A stretch of DNA of 63,792 nucleotides, taken from Lysobacter antibioticus HS124. GTDB taxonomy: Bacteria > Pseudomonadota > Gammaproteobacteria > Xanthomonadales > Xanthomonadaceae. The translations under genes were made by a program, and so were the position numbers. Below the pieces are notes generated by a model. It was not told where the DNA came from and made no database searches. It saw only the letters and a list, made by a program, of their open reading frames with translations. Location of the stretch: the NCBI RefSeq assembly GCF_000336385.2, contig NZ_HG424515.1, forward strand, positions 22,393 to 86,184, in the 5' to 3' direction. Shown piece by piece: positions 18,690-28,976 of this stretch (position 1 is the stretch's first letter; each line of letters starts with the position of its first letter).

Positions 18690-18719
18690 TCCCGGGCTAG
18701 CGCGACCGTCCGAACCGGC

Positions 18720-18786
18720 GGCCCCGGGCGCTCCGCCCGGGCCGGTTCAAAAGCAATCGAAGGCCGCTCCCGTCGCGGGGGCGGCC
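18720..18786 (+). other. Two stable hairpins between adaptor and pump genes
   Basis: The gap between the adaptor and RND genes can form two stem-loops in the transcript. One has an 8-bp stem (CCCGGGCG, loop CTC, CGCCCGGG; 18723-18741). The other has an 11-bp stem with one wobble pair (GGCCGCTCCCG, loop TCG, CGGGGGCGGCC; 18762-18786). Neither is followed by a T run, so simple termination is unlikely. Similar structures elsewhere stabilise or separate segments of an operon mRNA. A Shine-Dalgarno-like AAGGA follows, before the ATG at 18827. Confidence 0.6.
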
Positions 18787-18826
18787 GGGGACTCATGCGG
18801 CTGCAAACCGCACCAAGGACTCCTTC

Positions 18827-21800
18827 ATGGACTTTTCCAAATTCTTCATCGACCGGCCGATCTTCGCCGCGGTGCTGTCGATCGTGATCTTCGCCGCCGG
18901 CCTGATCGCGATACCGATCCTGCCGATCAGCGAATATCCCGAAGTGGTACCGCCCTCGGTGATGGTGCGCACGGTGTATCCGGGCGCCAACCCCAAGGTC
19001 ATCGCCGAAACCGTCGCCACGCCGTTGGAAGAAGCGATCAACGGCGTCGAAGACATGATGTACATCAAGTCGGTCGCCGGTTCCGACGGCGTACTGGCGA
19101 TCACCGTCACCTTCCGCCCCGGCACCAACCCCGACGATGCCGCGGTGCGCGTGCAGAACCGGGTCAGCCAAGCGCTGGCGCGACTGCCCGAGGACGTACG
19201 CCGGCAAGGCGTGACGACCCAGAAGCAGGCGCCGGTGTTCCTGATGGTGGTGCACCTGACCTCGCCCAACGGCAAGTACGACACCCTGTACCTGCGCAAT
19301 TACGCCCGACTGCACGTCAAGGACCAACTGGCCCGGCTGCAGGGCGTCGGCGACGCGCAGATCTTCGGCGGCGGCGACTACGCCATGCGCGTGTGGCTGG
19401 ACCCGGACAAGGTCGCCTCGCGCGGCCTGACCGCCAGCGACGTGCTGCGCGCCATGCGCGAGCAGAACGTGCAGGTCTCGGCCGGCCAGCTCGGCGCCGA
19501 GCCGATGCCGAACAGCGAGTTCCTGACCCTGATCAACGCCAAGGGCCGCCTGCAGACCGAGGAAGAGTTCCGCAACATCGTGGTCAAGAGCGGTAGCGAC
19601 GGCGAAATCGTCCGCCTGGGCGACATCGCCCGCCTGGAGCTGGGCGCCGGCGACTACAGCCTGCGCTCGCAGCTCGACGGCAAGAACGCGGTCGGCATCG
19701 GCATCTTCCAGTCGCCGGGCGCGAACGCGCTGGAGATCCAGGAACAGGTGATCGCCAACATGGATCGCCTGTCCAAGAGCTTCCCCGAGGGCATCAAGTA
19801 CGAAGCGGTGTACGACACCACCATCTTCGTGCGCGACTCGATCAAGGCGGTGGTCACCACCCTGCTGGAAGCGATCCTGCTGGTGGTGCTGGTGGTGATC
19901 CTGTTCCTGCAGACCTGGCGCGCTTCGATCATCCCGCTGCTGGCCGTGCCGGTGTCGGTGGTCGGCACTTTCGCCGCGTTGTACCTGCTCGGCTTCTCGA
20001 TCAACACCCTGAGCCTGTTCGGCCTGGTGCTGGCGATCGGCATCGTGGTCGACGACGCGATCGTGGTGGTGGAAAACGTCGAGCGCAACATCGAAGAAGG
20101 CCTGAGCCCGCTGGAAGCGGCGCACCAGGCGATGAAGGAAGTGTCCGGACCGATCGTCGCCATCGCCCTGGTGCTGTGCGCGGTGTTCGTGCCGATGGCC
20201 TTTCTGTCCGGCGTCACCGGTCAGTTCTACAAGCAGTTCGCGGTCACCATCGCCATCTCCACGGTGATCTCGGCGATCAACTCGCTGACCCTGTCGCCGG
20301 CCCTGGCCGCGCGCCTGCTCAAGCCGCACGGCGCGGCCAAGGATGCGCCGACGCGCCTGATCGACCGCCTGTTCGGCTGGCTGTTCCGTCCGTTCAACCG
20401 CTTCTTCAACAGCAGCTCGGAGAAGTACCAGAGCGCGGTTTCGCGCACCCTGGGCAAGCGCGGCGCGGTGTTCGCGGTCTATGCGGCGCTGCTGATCGGC
20501 ACCGGCTTCATGTTCAAGATCGTGCCCGCCGGCTTCATCCCGCTGCAGGACAAGCTGTACCTGATCGCCGCGGTCAAGCTGCCGGAAGGCGCCTCGATCG
20601 CGCGCACCGACGCGCTGTTGAAGAAGGTCACCGACGTCGCCGGCAAGATCGACGGCGTGCAGAACACCATGGCCTTCCCCGGCCTGAACGCGGTGCAGTT
20701 CACCAACACGCCCAACACCGGCGTGGCGTTCCTGCCGCTGAAGCCGTTCAACGAACGCAGCCGCACCGCGGTGGAGATCACCGCGGAGTTGAACCAGAAG
20801 ATCGCCGGCTTCCAGGAGGGCTTCAGCTTCGCCCTGATGCCGCCGCCGATCCTCGGCCTGGGCAACGGCGCGGGCTATCAGATGTTCATCCAGGACCGCA
20901 ACAACCTCGGCTACGGCGCGCTGCAGAACGCGGTCAGCGCGTTCCAGGGCACGGTCATGCAGACCCCGGGCATGGGCTACGCCAACAGCACCTACCAGGC
21001 CAACGTGCCCCAGCTCGACGCCGAAGTCGACCGGGTCAAGGCCAAGGCGCAGGGCGTGCCGCTGACCGAGTTGTTCGACACCCTGCAGACCTACCTGGGT
21101 TCGGCCTACGTCAACGACTTCAACCAGTTCGGCCGCACCTGGCAGGTCATCGCCCAGGCCGACGGCGCTTACCGCGACAGCGTCGAGGACATCGCCAACC
21201 TGCGCACCCGCAACGACCGCGGCGAAATGGTGCCGATCGGTTCGATGGTCACGGTCAAGCAGACCTTCGGCCCCGACCCGGTGCTGCGCTACAACGGCTA
21301 TCCGGCGGCCGACATCGCCGGCGACGTCGACCCGCGGGTGATGTCCTCGGCGCAGGCGATGGACGTGGTCAAGGGCGTGGCCGACAAGGTCCTGCCCAAG
21401 GGCATGGACATCGAATGGACCGACCTGAGCTATCAGCAGGCCAGTCAGGGCAATGCCGCGCTGATCGTGTTCCCGCTGGCCATCCTGCTCGCCTTCCTGG
21501 TGCTGGCGGCGCTGTACGAAAGCTGGACCCTGCCGCTGGCGGTGATCCTGATCGTGCCGATGTGCATGCTCTCGGCCCTGCTCGGCGTGTGGCTGACCGG
21601 CGGCGACAACAACGTGTTCGTGCAGGTCGGCCTGGTGGTGCTGATGGGCCTGGCGTGCAAGAACGCGATCCTGATCGTCGAGTTCGCCCGCGAGCTGGAA
21701 CTGCAGGGCAAGGGCATTGTGGAAGCCGCTCTGGAATCCTGCCGCCTGCGCCTGCGTCCGATCGTGATGACCTCGATCGCGTTCATCGCCGGCACCGTGC

Positions 21801-21997
21801 CGCTGGTGCTCTCGCACGGCGCCGGCGCGGAAGTCCGCTCGGTCACCGGCATCACCGTGTTCGCCGGCATGTTGGGCGTGACCCTGTTCGGTCTGTTCCT
21901 GACTCCGGTGTTCTATGTCGCGTTGCGCAAGCTGGTCGGGACCAAGCTGGTCTCGCACGGCGACCACCATAGCGCTCTGGAGAAAGTCCATGCGTAA
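18827..21997 (+). CDS. RND multidrug efflux pump (MexF/SmeW type)
   Basis: The inner-membrane proton-driven pump of a tripartite exporter, belonging to the HAE1 family. The 1056-residue product begins MDFSKFFIDRPIFAAVLSI and has the duplicated layout of twelve transmembrane helices with two large periplasmic loops. The proton-relay residues are present: D409 and D410 in GIVVDDAIVVVENVER and K945 in LACKNAILIVEFA, matching AcrB D407, D408 and K940. The sequence and gene order resemble MexF and SmeW. Such pumps typically export chloramphenicol, quinolones and related compounds, but substrates cannot be read from the sequence. The gene overlaps the outer-membrane factor by 8 bp. Confidence 0.96.
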   Translation: MDFSKFFIDRPIFAAVLSIVIFAAGLIAIPILPISEYPEVVPPSVMVRTVYPGANPKVIAETVATPLEEAINGVEDMMYIKSVAGSDGVLAITVTFRPGTNPDDAAVRVQNRVSQALARLPEDVRRQGVTTQKQAPVFLMVVHLTSPNGKYDTLYLRNYARLHVKDQLARLQGVGDAQIFGGGDYAMRVWLDPDKVASRGLTASDVLRAMREQNVQVSAGQLGAEPMPNSEFLTLINAKGRLQTEEEFRNIVVKSGSDGEIVRLGDIARLELGAGDYSLRSQLDGKNAVGIGIFQSPGANALEIQEQVIANMDRLSKSFPEGIKYEAVYDTTIFVRDSIKAVVTTLLEAILLVVLVVILFLQTWRASIIPLLAVPVSVVGTFAALYLLGFSINTLSLFGLVLAIGIVVDDAIVVVENVERNIEEGLSPLEAAHQAMKEVSGPIVAIALVLCAVFVPMAFLSGVTGQFYKQFAVTIAISTVISAINSLTLSPALAARLLKPHGAAKDAPTRLIDRLFGWLFRPFNRFFNSSSEKYQSAVSRTLGKRGAVFAVYAALLIGTGFMFKIVPAGFIPLQDKLYLIAAVKLPEGASIARTDALLKKVTDVAGKIDGVQNTMAFPGLNAVQFTNTPNTGVAFLPLKPFNERSRTAVEITAELNQKIAGFQEGFSFALMPPPILGLGNGAGYQMFIQDRNNLGYGALQNAVSAFQGTVMQTPGMGYANSTYQANVPQLDAEVDRVKAKAQGVPLTELFDTLQTYLGSAYVNDFNQFGRTWQVIAQADGAYRDSVEDIANLRTRNDRGEMVPIGSMVTVKQTFGPDPVLRYNGYPAADIAGDVDPRVMSSAQAMDVVKGVADKVLPKGMDIEWTDLSYQQASQGNAALIVFPLAILLAFLVLAALYESWTLPLAVILIVPMCMLSALLGVWLTGGDNNVFVQVGLVVLMGLACKNAILIVEFARELELQGKGIVEAALESCRLRLRPIVMTSIAFIAGTVPLVLSHGAGAEVRSVTGITVFAGMLGVTLFGLFLTPVFYVALRKLVGTKLVSHGDHHSALEKVHA

Positions 21998-23441
21998 TCT
22001 GAAACTCCCCGCCGTGGCGGCCTTGAGCCTGGCCCTGGCGGCCTGCGCGGTCGGTCCGGACTATGTCCGGCCGACCCTGGCCACGCCGGATTCGTTCGCC
22101 CGCGGCGACGCCGCCGCGGCCACCGACGGCAGCGTCGCGCCGCAGCCCGACAACGAGTTCTGGCAGAACTTCAACGATCCGCTGCTGACCCGGCTGATCG
22201 AGGAGTCGCTGTCGGCCAACCACGACCTGCGCATCGCCCTGTCCAACTACGACCGCGCCAACGCCCTGCTGCGCGGCGCCAAGTTCGACCGCTTCCCGAC
22301 CATCACCGGCAGCGCCAGCGGCAGCGAAAGCCGCTCCAGCTCCGACCAGATGCCGAACGTGTCCAACGACGGCCGCGACAACGAGAGCTACAGCGTCCAG
22401 GCCAACGCCAGCTGGGAACTCGACCTGTTCGGCCGGGTCCGGCGCAGCGTCGAATCGGCGCGCGCCGAAACCTGGGCCAGCGCGGCCGACCTGCAGGCGA
22501 TGCAGGTGTCGATCGTCGGCGAAGTGGCGCGCAGCTACGTCGAACTGCGCGGCCTGCAGGAACGCCTGCGGGTCGCGCGGGTCAACGCCGACAACCAGAA
22601 GGAAACCCTGCGCCTGGTGCAGGCGCGCTTCGACGCCGGCCGCGGCACCGAGTTCGATACCTCGCGCGCCCGCGCCCAGCTCGAAGCGACCCTGGCCCGG
22701 GTGCCGAACCTGGAAGCCCAGGTCGCGGTCACCCAGCACCGCCTCGCCGTGCTGACCGGGCAGACCCCGGACGCGCTGATCGCCACCCTGGACGCGGCGG
22801 CGCCGTTGCCGGCGCTGCCGGCGCGGCTCGACGCCGGCACCCCGGGCGAACTGCTGCGCCGCCGGCCCGACGTGGCCGCGGCCGAGCACCGCCTGCACGC
22901 ATCGACCGCGCGGATCGGCGTGGCCACCGCCGACCTGTTCCCGCGCTTCACCCTCAGCGGCCTGATCGGTTCGCAGGCGATCGACACCAGCGCGCTGTTC
23001 GAACGCGCCAGCGAAACCCGCCTGGTCGCGCTCGGCATCGATTGGTCGTTCCTCGACATCGGCCGCGTCCGCGCCCGGATCAAGGCCGCCGACGCCCAGG
23101 CCGAAGGCGAGCTGGCGCGCTATCAGCAGAGCGTGCTGCTGGCGCTGGAAGACACCGAGAACGCCCTGGTGCGCTACGCCCGGGCGCGGGTCGAGGACCA
23201 GCACCTGGAACGCGCCGCGCAGGACAGCGCCAAGGCCGCGCAGCTGGCGCGGGTGCGTTACGAGGCCGGCGCCGCCGACCTGTTCGAGGTGCTCGACGCC
23301 GAGCGCACCCAGTTGCAGGCCCAGGACGCGTTCGCCGACGGCCGCACCCGCAGCGTTACCGGCGCGATCGCCCTGTACAAGGCGATGGCCGGCGGCTGGC
23401 CGGCCCGCGAACCGGTGCGCGAGGGCGTGGCCGGGCGCTGA
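21990..23441 (+). CDS. Outer-membrane efflux channel (OprN/SmeX type)
   Basis: The TolC-like exit duct of the tripartite pump. The 483-residue product has a lipoprotein signal ending in LAAC (Cys19), followed by AVGPDYVRP. The RND-type NodT family repeats follow, with GQTPDAL, the LRRRPDVAAAEHRLHASTARIGVATADLFPRF motif and a C-terminal RYEAGAADLFEVLDAER. The start at 21990 lies inside the end of the pump gene, preceded by a good Shine-Dalgarno (GGAGAAAG), and was preferred to the longer open frame. The length is normal. It is the last gene of the operon. Confidence 0.95.
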   Translation: MRNLKLPAVAALSLALAACAVGPDYVRPTLATPDSFARGDAAAATDGSVAPQPDNEFWQNFNDPLLTRLIEESLSANHDLRIALSNYDRANALLRGAKFDRFPTITGSASGSESRSSSDQMPNVSNDGRDNESYSVQANASWELDLFGRVRRSVESARAETWASAADLQAMQVSIVGEVARSYVELRGLQERLRVARVNADNQKETLRLVQARFDAGRGTEFDTSRARAQLEATLARVPNLEAQVAVTQHRLAVLTGQTPDALIATLDAAAPLPALPARLDAGTPGELLRRRPDVAAAEHRLHASTARIGVATADLFPRFTLSGLIGSQAIDTSALFERASETRLVALGIDWSFLDIGRVRARIKAADAQAEGELARYQQSVLLALEDTENALVRYARARVEDQHLERAAQDSAKAAQLARVRYEAGAADLFEVLDAERTQLQAQDAFADGRTRSVTGAIALYKAMAGGWPAREPVREGVAGR

Positions 23442-23885
23442 GCCCAGCGACGGGGCGCTCGTCGGCCATGCCCGGCGAGCGTCCCCGGCCGTCGGCTGAG
23501 CCGCGGCGAAAGCTCCTGAGGTTTCTTGACCGGCGCGATTCCCGGGGCGCGGCGCGGCCCTTCCCCTCTCGATCGCCGCGCACCGGCGCCGGTCTTTTTG
23601 CAGTCCCGCGGCGGACCGGTGCGACCGGTCCCCGTCCGAGGCCCTGCCGCCGCACGGCGGCCGTTTTCCTCGACCCGACGGTCCGGCCGCGACGTCCCGC
23701 GGCGCGGCCCGCCCGCCGCCGGCGGAACGGCGGACGCGACCTGGTAGCGCGTCCGCCGTGCTTCGGCGCAGCGGCCGGATCGTCGGTTTTTTGTCCCCCG
23801 CCGGCGCATCCGGCTTCGCTGCCGCACGGCTCGCATCGTCTCGGGCTAGACTGCTGCGCTTCGGACGTGGGAGCGGACTGAACGT
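23442..23885. other. Intergenic region with several GC-rich hairpins
   Basis: I see no gene in these 444 bp, although open frames cross it on both strands. Just after the channel gene an imperfect stem (GGGGCGCTCG with CGAGCGTCCCC, about 23454-23484) could end the operon, though no T run follows it. A perfect 12-bp stem (ACGGCGGACGCG) with a 9-base loop lies at 23727-23759. A T6 run sits at about 23787. A TAGACT element at 23847-23852 is a plausible -10 for the GGDEF gene. Confidence 0.5.
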
Positions 23886-25574
23886 ATGCGCATCGGCCTG
23901 TGGGCGCTGTTGATCGCGTTGGCCTGCGCCTGCCTGCCGGCCAACGCGCAATCGCTGAAGGTCGAGGTCCTGCTGACCGATACCGACCTGCAGGCCCCGC
24001 CGGTCGGCGCGCCGGTGATCAAGCGCCTGGTCGCCGAGCGTCCCGACGAGGTGATCCGTTTCAGCCTGCCGCGCCGCGACGCCGGCTATTGGCTGCGCCT
24101 GACCAGCCAGCGCGCGATCGCCCCGCACGAGGGCCAGTTGCTGGTGCTGCGCGGGCCGCGGGCGATGGGCCCGCTGCTGTACTACTCGCCCGGCGCCGGC
24201 GCGCGCGAAGTCGAGGACGCCGAGCACGGCGGCGTGCCGCTGATGCGGCGCGGCTGGGTGCTGGCCCTGCCCAACGGCTGGCCGCCGTCCTCGGTGGCGT
24301 ACCTGCGGATCAAGGGGCGCGCGGCGATGAGCGAGATCCGCCTGTCCTTCGCCAGCATTCCCGACCTGGCCCGGCAGGAGCGCGGCGACGCCCGCTTCAT
24401 GGCCGCCGCCTTCACCGCGATGATGCTGATGGCGGTGGCGATGGTCGGCGTCTGGGTCGCGTTCCGCGACTTCGTCTACCTCGGTTACGGCGCCTACCTG
24501 GCCTGCATCGCCACCTATCTGCTGTTCTTGTCCGGCGACGCCTCGGAAATGTGGGGGCTGGCCGGGCTGGCCAGCGAGCCGGCGATCGGCTGGGCGCTGG
24601 CGACCCTGGCCACCATCTTTCAGCTCGGTTTCAGCCTGCGCTTCCTCGATCTGCCGCGGTTGATGCCGCGGGTGACCTGGGTGCTGCGCCTGATCCAGTG
24701 GGCCAATATGTTCTGGCTGCTGGTGCTGGTGGTGTTGCGCGAGCAGTCCTACGGCTGGTGGTACATCGGCGGCAACGCGCTATTGCTGCTCGGCGTGCCG
24801 CTGATGCTGGTGATCGCGGTGATCGCCTGGCGTCGCGGCGCGCCCTACGCCGGCTACTACCTGCTGGGCTGGACGCCGATGCTGGTGTTCGCCGCCGCCC
24901 TGGCCGCGAACACCCTGGGTTTGCAGGACGCCGAGTGGGCCGAGCGCGGCCTGGCCCTGACCGCGGTGCTGGAATCGGCGGTGCTGGCGCTGGCGTTGAG
25001 CCAGCACGCCGCCAACCGCCACCGCATCCTGCTGCTGGCGCGGCAGTCGGTCGAACGCGACCCGCTGACCGGCGCGCTCAACGCCCAGGTGCTGGAGCAG
25101 ATGCTGGAGGCCTGGTCGTCGCCGGGCAGCCTCAACGTCAACAACTACGGCCTGCTGCTGGTCGACCTGGACGGCTTCGGCGAGATCAACGCCCGCTACG
25201 GCCGCGCGGTCGGCGACGCGCTGCTGCAGCAGGCGCTGTCGCGCATGCGCGGCGTGCTGCGTCCGGACGACACCATCGCGCGCATGGAGGGCGACTGCTT
25301 CGGCATCGTCAGCGAATGCGAACGGGTGGAGTGCGAACTGCTCGCGCGGCGCATCGCCGACACCTTCGCCCGCCGCCCGTTCCGCATCGACAGCCACGAG
25401 ATCACGATCAGCGTCAGCATCGGCCTGGCCATGTCGCAGCGCGGCGAGTCGGTGCCGCAACTGTTCGACCGGGTCGGCCAGGCCCTGCGCAACGCCATTT
25501 CGGCCGGCCGCAACGCGGTCAGCGTGGCCCAGAACAGCGGCCGCGACGTGGCCACCGCCCTGCTCCCGGACTGA
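23886..25574 (+). CDS. Membrane sensor with degenerate GGDEF domain (7TMR-DISM type)
   Basis: A 562-residue inner-membrane signalling protein. It has a signal peptide (1-21), a periplasmic domain resembling 7TMR-DISMED2 (about 24-160), a block of about seven hydrophobic helices (about 175-375), and a cytoplasmic GGDEF domain that starts near DPLTGALN (392). The active-site signature reads E-G-D-C-F (468-472) instead of GG(D/E)EF, so diguanylate cyclase activity is doubtful. The allosteric RxxD site five residues upstream is kept (RPDD, 459-462). It may therefore be a c-di-GMP receptor or a regulator instead of an enzyme. No EAL domain or partner gene is adjacent. Confidence 0.88.
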   Translation: MRIGLWALLIALACACLPANAQSLKVEVLLTDTDLQAPPVGAPVIKRLVAERPDEVIRFSLPRRDAGYWLRLTSQRAIAPHEGQLLVLRGPRAMGPLLYYSPGAGAREVEDAEHGGVPLMRRGWVLALPNGWPPSSVAYLRIKGRAAMSEIRLSFASIPDLARQERGDARFMAAAFTAMMLMAVAMVGVWVAFRDFVYLGYGAYLACIATYLLFLSGDASEMWGLAGLASEPAIGWALATLATIFQLGFSLRFLDLPRLMPRVTWVLRLIQWANMFWLLVLVVLREQSYGWWYIGGNALLLLGVPLMLVIAVIAWRRGAPYAGYYLLGWTPMLVFAAALAANTLGLQDAEWAERGLALTAVLESAVLALALSQHAANRHRILLLARQSVERDPLTGALNAQVLEQMLEAWSSPGSLNVNNYGLLLVDLDGFGEINARYGRAVGDALLQQALSRMRGVLRPDDTIARMEGDCFGIVSECERVECELLARRIADTFARRPFRIDSHEITISVSIGLAMSQRGESVPQLFDRVGQALRNAISAGRNAVSVAQNSGRDVATALLPD

Positions 25575-25706
25575 GCGTCCTCACGCAGTCCTGACGAGGC
25601 TGAGCGCGCTGAACGAGACGGCGCCGGTCTTCACCTGCATTGCATCGGCCTGGGCCTAGCTTAGGCCCCAGGCAAGCGCGGATCTGCCGCGCTCGGTTCA
25701 GGGGCC

Positions 25707-26069
25707 ATGAGACAGCACGAGGGAAAGGAGGTCGGCGCCGCGGTGGCCGAGGTCATCGCCCCGAGCGAGTATCGCGAGCATTTCCATCGCGAGTTCCGTT
25801 TCGCCCCTTACTACAGCGCTGGGCGCGAATGGCTCGATTACGAACCGGCTTACCGCTACGGCTACGAACGTTTCCAGGACTGCGGCGGGCGCCGCTTCGA
25901 GGACGTCGAGGCCGAGTTGGCCCGCGACTGGAGCGGCCATCGCGCCAGTTCGCGCCTGCACTGGTCCGAAGCGCGCGAAGCGGTGCGCGACGGCTGGCAC
26001 CACATCGAGCGCAGCCTTCCGCATGCGCTCGACCGACCGCCGCGCCGTGCGCCGCGGTCCGCTCCCTAG
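25707..26069 (+). CDS. Small conserved hypothetical protein, Tyr/Arg-rich
   Basis: A 120-residue soluble protein with no signal peptide or membrane segment. The middle part (about 22-75) is rich in Tyr, Arg and Glu (YREHFHREFRFAPYYSAGR, YEPAYRYGYERFQDCGGR). It is followed by EDVEAELARDWSGHR and LHWSEAREAVRDGWHHIER, which look helical. This pattern recurs in small stress-associated proteins of many Proteobacteria whose function is unknown to me. It has its own terminator and no operon partner. Coding is likely because the composition differs from shadow frames. Confidence 0.65.
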   Translation: MRQHEGKEVGAAVAEVIAPSEYREHFHREFRFAPYYSAGREWLDYEPAYRYGYERFQDCGGRRFEDVEAELARDWSGHRASSRLHWSEAREAVRDGWHHIERSLPHALDRPPRRAPRSAP

Positions 26070-26092
26070 GTCTCTCTCCCCCAGGGAGTCTT

Positions 26093-26125
26093 GAGGTCGC
26101 TTCCGGGCGGCCTCTTTTGTTTTTG
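26093..26125 (+). terminator. Rho-independent terminator
   Basis: An 8-bp stem (GAGGTCGC pairing with GCGGCCTC through one wobble pair) encloses a short TTCCGG-type loop. It is followed by TTTTGTTTTT. It lies 24 bp after the stop of the small hypothetical gene. Confidence 0.85.
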
Positions 26126-26210
26126 GCCGGGATTGGGGATGCGGGATTGGTGGGCGCGGTGCGGGTTTGTGCTCTTAACCAATCCCGAATCCCCAATCCC
26201 GAATCCCGGC
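26126..26210. repeat. Inverted GGGATTGGGGAT repeat upstream of folE
   Basis: The left arm (26126-26150, GGGATTGGGGATGCGGGATTGG) and the right arm (26179-26210, CCAATCCCGAATCCCCAATC continuing with CCGAATCCCGG) form a large imperfect stem. The loop is about 28 bases. The arms are built from a 7-8 base unit (GGGATTS) repeated. It sits 68 bp before folE, so it could affect expression of that gene. Confidence 0.75.
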
Positions 26211-26277
26211 TCAACCGGCACGCCGGTGAAGCCCCGCCTGCGGTAGCATTTCGGTCCCCCTTGCCAGAGGCCGCACC

Positions 26278-26871
26278 ATGGCCGATACCCCCGACAAGCC
26301 GTCCCGCGAGCAGGCCGAGGCAGCGGTCCGCACCCTGCTCGCCTGGGCCGGCGAAGACCCCCGCCGCGAGGGCCTGATCGACACGCCCAAGCGCGTGGTC
26401 GAAGCCTACGGCGACTGGTTCAGCGGTTACACCGACGACCCGCGCGAGTACCTGGCGCGCACCTTCGAGGAAGTCGCCGGTTACGACGAGATGATCGTGC
26501 TGCGCGACATCGAGTTCGAAAGCCATTGCGAGCACCACATGGCGCCGATCATCGGCAAGGCGCATGTCGGCTATCTGCCCAACGGCAAGGTCGTCGGCAT
26601 CAGCAAGCTGGCGCGCGTGGTCGAGACCTATGCGCGCCGCTTCCAGGTGCAGGAGAAGATGACCGCGCAGATCGCCCAGTCGATCCAGGACGTGCTGCAG
26701 CCGCTCGGCGTCGGCGTGGTGATCGAGGCAGCGCACGAGTGCATGACCACCCGCGGCGTGCACAAGCGCGGGGTCAGCATGATCACCTCGAAGATGCTCG
26801 GCATGTTCCGCGACGACGCACGCACCCGCGCGGAATTCCTGCGCTTCATCGACGTCGGCCCGGGGCGCTGA
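26278..26871 (+). CDS. folE: GTP cyclohydrolase I
   Basis: FolE converts GTP to 7,8-dihydroneopterin triphosphate, the first step of tetrahydrofolate synthesis (and of pterin cofactors). The 197-residue product has the zinc ligands C84 and H87 in ESHCEHH and C155 in HECMTTRG. It also has the conserved [24 protein letters not shown] and the C-terminal [16 protein letters not shown]. The N-terminal helix is slightly shorter than in E. coli (222 residues), as in many bacteria. It stands alone between repeats and converges on gltD. Confidence 0.97.
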   Translation: MADTPDKPSREQAEAAVRTLLAWAGEDPRREGLIDTPKRVVEAYGDWFSGYTDDPREYLARTFEEVAGYDEMIVLRDIEFESHCEHHMAPIIGKAHVGYLPNGKVVGISKLARVVETYARRFQVQEKMTAQIAQSIQDVLQPLGVGVVIEAAHECMTTRGVHKRGVSMITSKMLGMFRDDARTRAEFLRFIDVGPGR

Positions 26872-26879
26872 CGGCGCCT

Positions 26880-27140
26880 GTCCGAGCGCCCCTCATCCGC
26901 CCCTGCGGGCGCCTTCTCCCGCAAGCGGGAGAAGGGAACAAGCGATATCGCGCTGAGCTCCTCTGCCGCAGGCAGGGGGAGGGGAGCGCGCGACATCGCC
27001 TCGAGCCCCTTTCGCCAAGGGGAAGAACAGGAACAAGCGACCCTGCTTCGAGCCCGTTTCCTACAAGGCAAAGAGGGGAGACAAGCGAAACCGCTGCGAA
27101 CCCTCTCCCGCTTGCGGGAGAGGGGTTGGGGTGAGGGCCG
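26880..27140. repeat. Cluster of CCCCTCATCCGCC-type palindromic repeats
   Basis: The gap between folE and gltD is filled by a dispersed repeat. CCCCTCATCCGCCCCTGCGG is followed by a hairpin CTTCTCCCGC-AA-GCGGGAGAAG (about 26910-26932). Degenerate units follow (AGGGGGAGGGGAGCGCGCGAC and CCCTTTCGCCAAGGGG), and an inverted end unit CTCTCCCGCTTGCGGGAGAG-GGGTTGGGGTGAGGG closes the cluster at about 27105-27140. The same family interrupts the mla operon at 3089-3422. It may also end transcription of both converging genes. Confidence 0.8.
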
Positions 27141-27142
27141 CC

Positions 27143-28976
<1,834 letters not shown>

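Noticed and set aside
18464-21991. A 1,175-codon minus-strand frame opposite the RND pump
   Set aside because: It is rich in Gln, His and Asp, lacks domains, and lies exactly antisense to a fully conserved transporter gene.
23042-23881. A 279-codon frame overlapping the end of the outer-membrane channel gene
   Set aside because: Its first half is a shadow of the channel gene and its second half is a low-complexity Arg/Pro/Ala translation of hairpin-rich DNA.
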